Assembly: GCA_963620985.1 (NCBI GenBank)
Contig: CAVFCI010000006.1
Span: forward strand, 8,157 to 72,156
DNA: 64,000 nucleotides
Direction: 5' to 3'
Origin: F23-B02 sp963620985
Lineage (GTDB): Bacteria > Bacillota > Clostridia > Oscillospirales > Oscillospiraceae
Part shown: positions 1 through 7,512 of the stretch, piece after piece
Layout: each line of letters opens with the position of its first letter
How positions within the stretch are numbered: position 1 is the first letter of the stretch
Program-made: the position numbers and the translations under genes
The notes under the pieces: generated by a model
The model's input: the letters and a program-made list of their open reading frames with translations, nothing else
Database searches by the model: none
Told to the model about the DNA's origin: nothing

Positions 1-1
1 C

Positions 2-223
2 TGCGCAGTTGCGGCAGACCCCAAGATCGGCGATATTGGCATCCTCTCGTCGCTCGACCCCGTCGCGCTCGATCAGGCCTGTGTTGACCTCGTGTACGCA
101 AGCAGCGATCCCGACAAGGGCGACCTCATCGAACGCATAGAGTCGCGCAACGGCATCCACACCGTTGAGGCAGCCGCCGAGATAGGCGTTGGCAGCCGCG
201 AATACGAGCTCATCGAGCTATGA
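2..223 (+). CDS. DUF362-type iron-sulfur protein, C-terminal fragment
   Basis: The second reading frame is open from the window edge to a TGA at 221-223 and gives the last 73 residues of a protein that starts outside the window. The tail DIGILSSLDPVALDQACVD followed by SRNGIHT and GSREYELI resembles the C-terminus of DUF362 (ferredoxin-like, uncharacterised Fe-S) proteins; I recognise this by pattern only. The stop codon overlaps the next start (ATGA at 220-223), so the two genes are probably translationally coupled and in one operon with the GTPase and ylmH. Its function is unknown. Confidence 0.7.
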   Translation, partial: CAVAADPKIGDIGILSSLDPVALDQACVDLVYASSDPDKGDLIERIESRNGIHTVEAAAEIGVGSREYELIEL

Positions 224-2706
224 AGAAGCTCGTTCTCGGCATTCTTGCGCATGTCGATGCCGGAAAAACCACCCTGTCCGAGGCGCTGCTGTATACCTGC
301 GGCAGCATAAGAAGGCTCGGCAGGGTAGACCACCGCGACACGGCGCTCGACACGCACAGGATAGAGCGTGAGCGCGGCATAACCGTGTTTTCAAAGCAGG
401 CGCAGCTCCGTACCGACAATATGGAGCTGTGCCTTCTTGATACGCCGGGGCACGCAGACCTCACGGCGGAGACAGAGCGCACGCTCGACGTTATAGACTG
501 TGCGCTGCTCGTCATATCGGGCTCGGACGGCGTTCAGGCGCACACGGAAACGCTGTGGCGGCTTCTGGAGCGCCGAAAGGTCCCGACGATAATTTTTGCG
601 ACGAAAATGGATCTGACGGCAAGCGACAGGCAGCGCATACTCGCAGACCTGCGCACGCGGCTCTCGGAAGGCTGCTTTGACCTTACGGACAAAACGCAGG
701 ACACACGCGAGAGCATCGCCATGTGCGACGAGGAGCTTTTCGAGAAGCTTGCCTCCGGCGGCGATATCTGCGATGAGGATATCTCGCGCCTTATCGCGGA
801 GCGAAAGCTCTTTCCCGTCCTCTACGGCTCGGGGCTTAAGTTGCAGGGCGTTCGGGAGCTTATAGAGTTTATCGAAAAATACGCGCCGAGCCCTGCTTAT
901 CCCGAGGAATTCGGTGCAAGGATATACAAGATCATGCGCGACGTACGCGGACGCAGACTGAGCTGCATGAAGATAACGGGCGGCAAGCTGCATAACCGCG
1001 GCAGCATAAACGGGCAGACCGTCACCGAGCTGCGCGTCTACTCCGGTGCAAATTACGAGACGGTGCAGTCCGCTGCCGCCGGAAGCATCGTCGCCGTGCA
1101 GGGGCTTGATGACAGCTATGCCGGTCAGGGGCTCGGCTTCGAGCGCGACACCGCAAGACCGGAAACGGAGCCCGTCATGAGCTACCGCATAGAGCTTCCC
1201 GAGGGCGCGGACGCGCTGCCGGCCTACAGGCAGCTAAAGCAGCTTGAGGACGAGGATCCGCAGCTGCACATGGAGTGGAACGAGCGCTTGCGCGAGATAA
1301 GTGTGCACATAATGGGCAGGGTGCAGACCGAGGTGCTGACAGAGCTCATACGCGAGAGGTTCGACCTTGACGTGACGATCTCCTCCGGCGGCATAGCCTA
1401 CAAAGAGACTGTGGCAGCGCCCGTATACGGCGTGGGGCATTTTGAGCCGCTGCGCCACTATGCCGAGGTGCACCTTCTCATAGAGCCCATGCCCCGCGGT
1501 TCGGGGCTGAGCTTTGAAAGCCGCTGCCCCTCAGACGAGCTCGACCGCAATTGGCAGAGCCTCATCATGACAAATCTCGCCGAAAAAACGCATCTGGGTG
1601 TTCTCACCGGCTCGCCGCTGACGGACGTTAAGATAAGCCTCATTGCAGGCCGTGCGCATATAAAGCATACCGAGGGCGGCGACTTCCGCGAGGCGGTGTA
1701 CCGCGCTGTGCGTCAGGCGCTCATGAAGGCCGAGAGCGTGCTGCTCGAGCCCTGCCTTGAGTTCCGGCTCGAGGTGCCTCCAGAGCAGATAGGCAGAGCC
1801 ATCTCCGATGTCCGCGCCATGAGCGGCAGCTTCGATACCGAGGGCAGCAGCGTGATAAAGGGCATAGCGCCGGTGTCGGAAATGAACGGCTACGCCGAGA
1901 TCCTCGCGTCCTATACCTCGGGCAGGGGTAGGCTCAGCTGCCGTCCGGCGGGCTATTATCCCTGCCACAACGCAAGGCAGGTCATCGAGACTGTAGGCTA
2001 CGACCCCGAGGCCGACCTTGACAACACGGCAGACTCCGTTTTCTGCTCGCACGGCGCGGGCACGGTCGTAAAATGGAGCGAGGTCGAGCGCTTTGCGCAC
2101 ATTGCGCCAAAGACCGGCGGAGAGCCGCCCGAGGCGGTGCAGCGCCCGAGGTACTTCAGCATCGACGACAAGGAGCTCGAGGCCATCATGGAGCGCGAGT
2201 TCGGCCCCGTCCGCCGCAGGATGTACACCAAGGCTCAGACGCAGGAAGCGCCGGAGTTCTCCGTCGCGCCGTCAAAGCGCGAGTACGTCATAGTGGACGG
2301 CTATAACTTCATTTTCGGAACGCCGGAGTATAAGGAGCTTGCCGCGGCCTCGCTGTCGCTTGCACGCGAACGCCTGTCCGATACCCTGCGCAGCTACAGA
2401 GCCATGCGCGACTGCGAGCTCGTGCTCGTTTTCGACGGCTACCGCGTTGCGGGAAACACGGGCGAGCGCGAAACGCAGGGCATACGCACGGTGTACACAA
2501 GGGAAAACGAGACAGCCGATATGTACATCGAAAAGCTCGCAAACGATATAGGCAAAAACTATTCGGTCAAGGTCGTCACGAACGACTCGCTCATACGCCT
2601 GTCGGCCATGCGCTCGGGCGTGCTGCGCATGTCGGTAAAGGAGTTTTCCGATGAGCTTGACGGAGTGATGAAAAGGATCATGGAGTACATAGATGGAAAA
2701 CGATGA
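220..2706 (+). CDS. EF-G/Tet(M)-like translational GTPase fused to a YacP/Rae1-type NYN nuclease domain
   Basis: The protein has 828 residues. Residues 1-600 have the layout of ribosomal protection proteins and EF-G: G1 AHVDAGKTT at 10-18, G2 RGITV at 52-56, G3 DTPGH at 74-78, G4 TKMD at 128-131, then domains II-V. In the domain IV tip region, where Tet(M)/Tet(O) carry YSPVSTPADFR, this protein reads KHTEGGDFREA (482-492), so tetracycline resistance is not supported. After a linker, residues about 688-815 form a separate NYN/PIN-like domain: VDGYN (Asp693), VFDGYR (Asp739), ETAD (Asp767) and TNDS (Asp789) match the acidic pattern of YacP, called Rae1 in Bacillus subtilis, an endonuclease that cuts mRNA in the ribosomal A site. 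The start overlaps the upstream stop (ATGA), and the end overlaps ylmH by 14 bp. The full length argues for a functional fusion. The role (A-site delivery of a nuclease) is inferred. Confidence 0.85.
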   Translation: MKKLVLGILAHVDAGKTTLSEALLYTCGSIRRLGRVDHRDTALDTHRIERERGITVFSKQAQLRTDNMELCLLDTPGHADLTAETERTLDVIDCALLVISGSDGVQAHTETLWRLLERRKVPTIIFATKMDLTASDRQRILADLRTRLSEGCFDLTDKTQDTRESIAMCDEELFEKLASGGDICDEDISRLIAERKLFPVLYGSGLKLQGVRELIEFIEKYAPSPAYPEEFGARIYKIMRDVRGRRLSCMKITGGKLHNRGSINGQTVTELRVYSGANYETVQSAAAGSIVAVQGLDDSYAGQGLGFERDTARPETEPVMSYRIELPEGADALPAYRQLKQLEDEDPQLHMEWNERLREISVHIMGRVQTEVLTELIRERFDLDVTISSGGIAYKETVAAPVYGVGHFEPLRHYAEVHLLIEPMPRGSGLSFESRCPSDELDRNWQSLIMTNLAEKTHLGVLTGSPLTDVKISLIAGRAHIKHTEGGDFREAVYRAVRQALMKAESVLLEPCLEFRLEVPPEQIGRAISDVRAMSGSFDTEGSSVIKGIAPVSEMNGYAEILASYTSGRGRLSCRPAGYYPCHNARQVIETVGYDPEADLDNTADSVFCSHGAGTVVKWSEVERFAHIAPKTGGEPPEAVQRPRYFSIDDKELEAIMEREFGPVRRRMYTKAQTQEAPEFSVAPSKREYVIVDGYNFIFGTPEYKELAAASLSLARERLSDTLRSYRAMRDCELVLVFDGYRVAGNTGERETQGIRTVYTRENETADMYIEKLANDIGKNYSVKVVTNDSLIRLSAMRSGVLRMSVKEFSDELDGVMKRIMEYIDGKR

Positions 2707-3439
2707 GCTTATACGGCGCGCCGGGGATCTCAGCCGCCGCTGCGAAAAAACGTCAAGCGTCACGCACACGGCCTTTCTTACGCCCGCAGAGCAGTTCACG
2801 CTCGAAAAATGGGCGCGGGAGAGCGGCTGCAATATGCTTTTGACGGGCGGAGCGCCCGGCTGCGAGCGCCGCGCGGCCTTCTTCCTTCCGTTTTACATGG
2901 ACGGCGAGAGCTTTGATGCATCGGAGTATATAAGCGCCCTTCGCTCCGAGGCGCACCTCGGAAGCCCCGGCCACCGCGACTACATGGGCGCGATACTCGG
3001 TCTGGGCATAAAGCGCGAGTGGCTCGGCGATATCTGGACAGACGGCGGGAGCGCCGTGATATTCGTCATGCAGTCTGTTGCGCGGCACGTTGCCGACGGG
3101 CTCACGAAGGTTGGAAGATACGGCGTTAAGCTGCAAAGCGCACAGCTGTCGGAGCTTATCCCTCTCGAGCGGCAGGTAAAGCGCGTTTCGTTTTCCGTAA
3201 AAAGCATGCGCTTTGACGCGACCCTCGCCGGAATGTTCGGCCTGTCGCGCACGGCGGCGGCCTCCCTCATAGCCGAGGGCGCGGCGAGCCTCAATTATAC
3301 GGAATGCCTCAAAAATGATGCTGCCGTCACGCAGGGAGACGTTATTTCCCTGCGCGGCCACGGCAAGGGCACGGTATCCTTCCTCGGCGGCCTCAGCCGC
3401 AAGGGACGGCTGTTTGTCGAGGCAGAGATATATAAATAA
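2693..3439 (+). CDS. ylmH: YlmH-family S4-domain RNA-binding protein
   Basis: The protein has 248 residues. The N-terminal two thirds match the YlmH fold (SEAHLGSPGHRDYMGAILGL around 85-104; the IKREWLGDI motif just after), and residues about 172-232 are an S4 RNA-binding domain ending in GDVISLRGHGKG. YlmH usually sits in the division cluster next to divIVA; here it instead follows the GTPase-nuclease gene with a 14-bp overlap, which implies coupled translation. B. subtilis YlmH has been implicated in ribosome-associated quality control, acting on stalled 50S-peptidyl-tRNA complexes. That makes the pairing with a putative A-site nuclease meaningful, but the link is inferred. A hairpin follows at 3445-3470. 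Confidence 0.9.
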   Translation: MENDELIRRAGDLSRRCEKTSSVTHTAFLTPAEQFTLEKWARESGCNMLLTGGAPGCERRAAFFLPFYMDGESFDASEYISALRSEAHLGSPGHRDYMGAILGLGIKREWLGDIWTDGGSAVIFVMQSVARHVADGLTKVGRYGVKLQSAQLSELIPLERQVKRVSFSVKSMRFDATLAGMFGLSRTAAASLIAEGAASLNYTECLKNDAAVTQGDVISLRGHGKGTVSFLGGLSRKGRLFVEAEIYK

Positions 3440-3444
3440 GCAGA

Positions 3445-3470
3445 AACGGCAGAGCGTGTGCTCTGCCGTT
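3445..3470 (+). terminator. hairpin after ylmH
   Basis: An 11-bp perfect stem (AACGGCAGAGC / GCTCTGCCGTT) with a 4-nt loop starts 6 nt after the ylmH stop. There is no clear T-run after it, so it is either a weak terminator or an mRNA 3'-end stabiliser. Confidence 0.6.
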
Positions 3471-3517
3471 AAATTACGCCTTGATATATAATTCGTAAAA
3501 TTATTTATATAAAACCC

Positions 3518-3546
3518 TTGACAAATTAGAGAGTTGAGAGTATCAT
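3518..3546 (+). promoter_or_regulatory. promoter of the RHH-clpB operon
   Basis: A consensus -35 TTGACA (3518-3523), a 17-bp spacer and a -10 TATCAT (3541-3546) form a strong sigma-A-type promoter about 70 bp before the RHH start codon. No CIRCE element or clear CtsR direct repeat is seen, although clpB is a stress gene. Confidence 0.75.
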
Positions 3547-3556
3547 AAGCTTATGA
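3543..3556. promoter_or_regulatory. perfect 14-bp palindrome over the -10 box, candidate operator
   Basis: TCATAAGCTTATGA is its own reverse complement and overlaps the last four bases of the -10 element. Ribbon-helix-helix repressors bind such short palindromes, and the first gene downstream encodes one, so autorepression is a natural inference. Confidence 0.55.
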
Positions 3557-3578
3557 AGTAAAAGATATAAAGATATAC

Positions 3579-3595
3579 AGAGGTTTGAAACCTCT
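3579..3595. promoter_or_regulatory. 17-bp inverted repeat in the 5' leader of the RHH gene
   Basis: AGAGGTTT and AAACCTCT flank a single G. It lies in the 5' leader, 23 nt before the chosen start codon. It could be a second operator half-site or an RNA hairpin; nothing further can be decided from sequence. Confidence 0.45.
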
Positions 3596-3618
3596 TGAAT
3601 ATGAAAGAGAGAAGAGCC

Positions 3619-4269
3619 ATGAAAAAGACACTGTACAGCCTGATGCTTTCCGACGAGGTGGTCGCCGAGGTGGACAGACTTGCCCACAGGCTCGGAACGA
3701 ACCGCTCGAATTTAATAAACCAGATACTCGCAGAGCATGTCAACCTCGTAACGCCGGAGCGGAGGATAAACGACGTTTTCTCGGCTATCGAGCAGCTGCT
3801 CACGCCCTCGCGTGAGCTCGTGCCCTTTGTTTCGCCCAACGCGCTGACGATGTCCTTGAAGTCTTCGCTGGAGTACAAGTACCGCCCCACGGTCAAATAC
3901 GAGGTGGAGCTCTACCGCGGCGACAGCGACTGTCTCGGCGAGCTGACGGTCATTTTCCGCACGCAGTCTGCTGCGCTGATACGCTCGATGACGGAGTTTT
4001 TCCGCATCTGGAAGCGCATAGAGGACGCGCACCTGCGTCCGCTCATGGAGACCGAGCCGCCGAAATACGCCCTGTACGAGGGCAAGTTTATCCGCTCGAT
4101 CTGCATTCCGGCGCACGACTGCTCCTCCGATGAGCTTGCAAGGGTGATATCGGAGTATATAAAACTTTTCGACACCATGATGAAGGGCTACCTCGGCGGG
4201 CGGCTCGATGCCCGCGATATTGAAGCCTGCGTATTCTCACAGCTCAGAAGAGCGGATATTTTGATATGA
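3619..4269 (+). CDS. ribbon-helix-helix DNA-binding protein with unknown C-terminal domain
   Basis: I chose ATG 3619, preceded by a purine-rich AGAGAAGAG, over ATG 3601, which has no ribosome site; this gives 216 residues. Residues 2-46 (YSLMLSDEVVAEVDRLAHRL then TNRSNLINQIL) are a beta strand plus two helices typical of RHH (CopG/Arc-type) regulators. The remaining 170 residues contain a hydrophilic alpha/beta region that I do not recognise. The gene is cotranscribed with clpB (32-bp gap) from a promoter carrying a perfect palindrome, so it may be the operon's own repressor. Known clpB regulators in Firmicutes are CtsR and HrcA, and this is neither. Function is inferred from domain and position. 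Confidence 0.7.
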   Translation: MKKTLYSLMLSDEVVAEVDRLAHRLGTNRSNLINQILAEHVNLVTPERRINDVFSAIEQLLTPSRELVPFVSPNALTMSLKSSLEYKYRPTVKYEVELYRGDSDCLGELTVIFRTQSAALIRSMTEFFRIWKRIEDAHLRPLMETEPPKYALYEGKFIRSICIPAHDCSSDELARVISEYIKLFDTMMKGYLGGRLDARDIEACVFSQLRRADILI

Positions 4270-4301
4270 ATTTTTGACATGAACGTAAAGAAGGTGTTTT
4301 T

Positions 4302-6881
4302 ATGAACGCACAGAATTTCACACAAAAGACACTTGAAATGCTCCAGACCGCCAAGGCAATGGCGATGGAGAACAACAATCAGTATATAAGCCCCGAGCAT
4401 CTACTGTATGCCCTCGTCGATCAGGACGGCGGACTTATCCCCTCGCTGCTGGGAAAGATGGGCGTTGACTGCAACGGCCTGCTCTCCGAGCTCGATACGG
4501 TGATAGAGGCCATGCCCAAGGTCACGGGCGACTATGATATCTACCTCTCACGTGAGTCCGAGCGCGTCATGAACGCAGCCGAGAAGTCGGCAAAGAGCCT
4601 CGGCGACGAGTATCTGTCCGTCGAGCACGTCATGATAGGCATTTTCGCCTCTCCCACGAGTGCGATAAAGCGCATTTTTGACGATCACGGCATCACGAAG
4701 GCAAAATTCACCGAGGAGCTTTCCAAGGTCAAAAAGGGTCCGGTTACGGGCGATAACCCCGAAAACAGCTACGATGCCCTCAGCAAATACGGCACCGACC
4801 TTGTCGAGCGTGCGCGCAGCAACAAGCTTGACCCCGTTATTGGCCGCGATACCGAGATAAGAAACGTCGTGCGCATACTCTCGCGCAAGACTAAAAACAA
4901 CCCCGTGCTCATAGGCGAGCCCGGCGTCGGCAAGACTGCAATAGCCGAGGGACTTGCCCAGCGTATAGTCCGCGGCGACGTGCCGGAGGGGCTTAAAAAC
5001 AAGACTATTTTCTCGCTGGATATGGGCGCTCTGATAGCGGGCGCGAAGTACCGCGGCGAGTTCGAGGAGCGCCTGAAGGCGGTGCTCGAGGAGATAAAGC
5101 AGTCCGACGGACAGATCATCCTGTTTATCGACGAGCTGCACACCATCGTCGGCGCGGGCAAGACCGAGGGCAGCATGGACGCAGGCAACCTCCTAAAGCC
5201 CATGCTGGCACGCGGCGAGCTGCACTGCATCGGCGCTACGACCCTTGACGAGTACCGCAAGTACATCGAAAAGGACGCGGCGCTCGAAAGGCGCTTCCAA
5301 CCCGTGCAGGTAGATGAGCCGACCGTTGAGGACACAATTTCCATCCTTCGCGGCCTAAAGGAGCGCTACGAGGTCTATCACGGCGTGCGCATCCACGATA
5401 ACGCCATCGTCGCCGCAGCGACGCTTTCAAACCGCTATATATCCGACCGCTTCCTGCCCGATAAGGCCATAGACCTTGTCGATGAGGCCTGTGCGCTCAT
5501 CCGCACGGAGATAGACTCCATGCCCGCCGAGCTCGACGATATGCGCCGCAAGATCATGCAGCTTGAGATCGAGGAGACGGCGCTCAAAAAGGAGACCGAC
5601 AAGCTCTCGCAGGATCGCCTTGCCAAGCTCACGGAGGAGCTTGCAAACCTCAAGGATGAGTTCAACGAGAAAAAATCCCGCTGGGAGGCCGAAAAGGGCA
5701 GCGTGGACGAGGTCAAGAAGATAAAGACCGAGATCGAGCAAATGAATGCCGATATCGAAAAGGCGCAGCTCAGGTATGAGTACGAAACGGCGGCAAAGCT
5801 CAAATACTCCGACCTGCCCGCGCTTGAAAAAAAACTCGCCGAGGCCGAAAGGCTCAGCGAGGAGCGCAAGGCGAGCAGCATGGTGCACGATACCGTGACC
5901 GAAGAGGAGATAGCGGGCATCGTCGCAAAGTGGACGGGCATCCCCGTCTCAAAGCTCCTTGAGGGTGAACGCGAAAAGCTCCTGAACCTCGACAAGGTGC
6001 TGCATAAGTCCGTCATCGGTCAGGACGAGGCCGTGCAGAAGGTCACGGAGGCCATCTGGCGCTCGCGCGCCGGTATAGGCGACCCGAACAGGCCGATAGG
6101 CTCGTTCATGTTCCTCGGCCCCACGGGTGTCGGCAAAACGGAGCTTGCCAAGGCGCTTGCGCGCTGCCTGTTCGATGATGAGCACAACATGGTCAGGATC
6201 GACATGACCGAGTACATGGAAAAGTTCTCGGTGTCCAGACTCATCGGCGCGCCTCCCGGATACGTCGGCTACGACGAGGGCGGCCAGCTCACCGAGGCCG
6301 TTCGCAGAAAGCCCTACTCGGTCGTGCTGTTCGACGAGATCGAGAAGGCACATCCCGATGTGTTCAACATCCTGCTGCAAATTCTTGACGATGGCCGCGT
6401 CACCGACTCTCAGGGACGCACGGTGGACTTCAAGAACACCATTATCATCATGACCTCGAACCTCGGCAGTCAGTTCCTGCTCGACGGCATAAACGATGCC
6501 GGTGAGATCGACGAGAGTGCAAAGCAGCAGGTCATGAACGCCCTGCATCAGCAGTTCAGGCCGGAATTTCTCAACCGCCTTGACGAGATAATCTGCTTCA
6601 AGCCCCTGACGAAGACCGAGCTTGACGGCATCATTGATATCCTCACCTCCGCGCTCAGGCAGCGCCTTGAGGACAAGAGCCTCGGCCTTGAGATAACGGC
6701 TGCGGCAAAGCAGCTGATCATCGACCGCGGCTTTGACCCCGTGTTCGGTGCGCGTCCTCTGAAGAGGTACCTCCAGAGCACGGTCGAAACGCTCATCGCC
6801 CGCGCCATCCTTGCAGGCGATATGCCGGCAGGTCACGTCATCAGGGTCGATGTCCGCGACGGCGAGCTCGTCTGCGAATAA
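4302..6881 (+). CDS. clpB: ATP-dependent disaggregase ClpB
   Basis: The protein has 859 residues, the usual ClpB length. A Clp_N double repeat covers about 1-145. The first AAA+ domain has Walker A GEPGVGKT (205-212) and Walker B ILFIDELHT. The middle coiled-coil domain (about 400-530, rich in E, K and L) separates ClpB from ClpC/ClpA. The second AAA+ domain has GPTGVGKT and VVLFDEIEKAHPDVF. With DnaK it extracts polypeptides from aggregates in the cytoplasm; it has no ClpP-binding loop that I can see. Its ribosome site is AGAAGGTG. It lies 32 bp after the RHH gene and ends in a terminator, so the operon is RHH-clpB. Confidence 0.97.
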   Translation: MNAQNFTQKTLEMLQTAKAMAMENNNQYISPEHLLYALVDQDGGLIPSLLGKMGVDCNGLLSELDTVIEAMPKVTGDYDIYLSRESERVMNAAEKSAKSLGDEYLSVEHVMIGIFASPTSAIKRIFDDHGITKAKFTEELSKVKKGPVTGDNPENSYDALSKYGTDLVERARSNKLDPVIGRDTEIRNVVRILSRKTKNNPVLIGEPGVGKTAIAEGLAQRIVRGDVPEGLKNKTIFSLDMGALIAGAKYRGEFEERLKAVLEEIKQSDGQIILFIDELHTIVGAGKTEGSMDAGNLLKPMLARGELHCIGATTLDEYRKYIEKDAALERRFQPVQVDEPTVEDTISILRGLKERYEVYHGVRIHDNAIVAAATLSNRYISDRFLPDKAIDLVDEACALIRTEIDSMPAELDDMRRKIMQLEIEETALKKETDKLSQDRLAKLTEELANLKDEFNEKKSRWEAEKGSVDEVKKIKTEIEQMNADIEKAQLRYEYETAAKLKYSDLPALEKKLAEAERLSEERKASSMVHDTVTEEEIAGIVAKWTGIPVSKLLEGEREKLLNLDKVLHKSVIGQDEAVQKVTEAIWRSRAGIGDPNRPIGSFMFLGPTGVGKTELAKALARCLFDDEHNMVRIDMTEYMEKFSVSRLIGAPPGYVGYDEGGQLTEAVRRKPYSVVLFDEIEKAHPDVFNILLQILDDGRVTDSQGRTVDFKNTIIIMTSNLGSQFLLDGINDAGEIDESAKQQVMNALHQQFRPEFLNRLDEIICFKPLTKTELDGIIDILTSALRQRLEDKSLGLEITAAAKQLIIDRGFDPVFGARPLKRYLQSTVETLIARAILAGDMPAGHVIRVDVRDGELVCE

Positions 6882-6887
6882 TACGCC

Positions 6888-6922
6888 AAGCCCCGACAGC
6901 ACATAAAGTACTGCCGGGGCTT
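6888..6922 (+). terminator. clpB terminator
   Basis: The stem AAGCCCCG / CGGGGCTT, extended by CAG/CTG after a mismatch, starts 6 nt after the clpB stop and is followed by a T-rich stretch. Confidence 0.8.
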
Positions 6923-6943
6923 GTGTTATTGCGGAAATCGCCG

Positions 6944-6982
6944 AAAAAAAGAACTCCTACAGCAGCTGAAACGCCGTAGGAG
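6944..6982 (-). terminator. minus-strand terminator downstream of cas3
   Basis: Read on the minus strand, CTCCTAC / GTAGGAG form a stem followed by TTCTTTTTTT. It faces the clpB terminator and would end transcripts running from cas3. Confidence 0.65.
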
Positions 6983-7216
6983 CTGATTTGGTGCGGGCGG
7001 TGATACAGAGCTTTTTGAAAGAGCCAGTAATATCAACGGTTTCAAGGCGGACGAGCAGCAAATAACTTGTATATATCCTCTTTTAGGGCGACTGTTTTTC
7101 AGACAGCCGCCCTGCAATCCCGCACATATGTATCGGGAAATGTCATCCCATGCTTCCGAGCAGAATGGGCTTTTCGATCCGCCCGCGACAGTATCGGCAT
7201 CTCCGACAGCTTTTAC
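6983..7216. other. intergenic stretch without a recognisable gene
   Basis: No convincing coding frame is visible. One hairpin at 7085-7113 (AGGGCG-CTGT / ACAG-CGCCCT) stands out. If a cas operon once extended beyond cas3, this is where its remains would lie, but I recognise no Cas5, Cas8 or Cas7 residue pattern here. Confidence 0.5.
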
Positions 7217-7492
7217 ATAAGCGGAGGCATTACGCCTCCGCTTCAGACTGTCAAAAAACCTATGCTGCTGCGGAAAAGTATCCGCGCAGCGGGGGAGCGC
7301 GAGGGGGTAAGACCCCGCTCGCAATTGGATTATAGCCATCAAAAACGCCTGAGCTATCAGGCTTTTTGACGAGCGTAGCGAGATTTTTCGTGAAGCGAAA
7401 GCTTCACAAAAAATGTGGCGTATTTTCAGCGTGTCAAAAAAGTCACAGACTTTTTTGACACGCTGAAGCGGAGGCTTTACGCCTCCGCTTAT
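7217..7492. mobile_element. family 2 MITE-like element, copy 1
   Basis: This 276-bp element has about 40-bp terminal inverted repeats: 7219-7258 and the reverse complement of 7451-7490 agree at 35 of 40 positions by eye. Each terminal repeat is itself a hairpin (AAGCGGAGGC / GCCTCCGCTT) followed by TGTCAAAAAA. The interior 7248-7321 matches the reverse complement of 45635-45708 in copy 2. Several other nested hairpins fill the interior. There is no transposase gene, so it is non-autonomous. Confidence 0.75.
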
Positions 7493-7512
7493 TCAAGTGC
7501 CGACCGGACACC

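Noticed and set aside
220..2706. Tetracycline resistance gene tet(M/O/W)
   Set aside because: The overall fold fits, but the tip sequence needed to release the drug is replaced and a nuclease domain is fused; resistance is unsupported.
3595..3618. Upstream starts TTG 3595 or ATG 3601 for the RHH protein
   Set aside because: Neither has a purine-rich site at the right distance, and both fall in or against the 17-bp inverted repeat; ATG 3619 fits the RHH strand better.
6985..7002. Fragment TTGGTGCGGGCGG resembling a tRNA-Leu 3' end next to a terminator
   Set aside because: The adjoining sequence lacks a T-loop (no TTCGAAT-like stretch), so the match is probably chance.
6983..7512. CRISPR array or cas gene remains next to cas3
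   Set aside because: No regularly spaced direct repeats and no Cas5/7/8 residue patterns; the repeats present are inverted ends of a short element.
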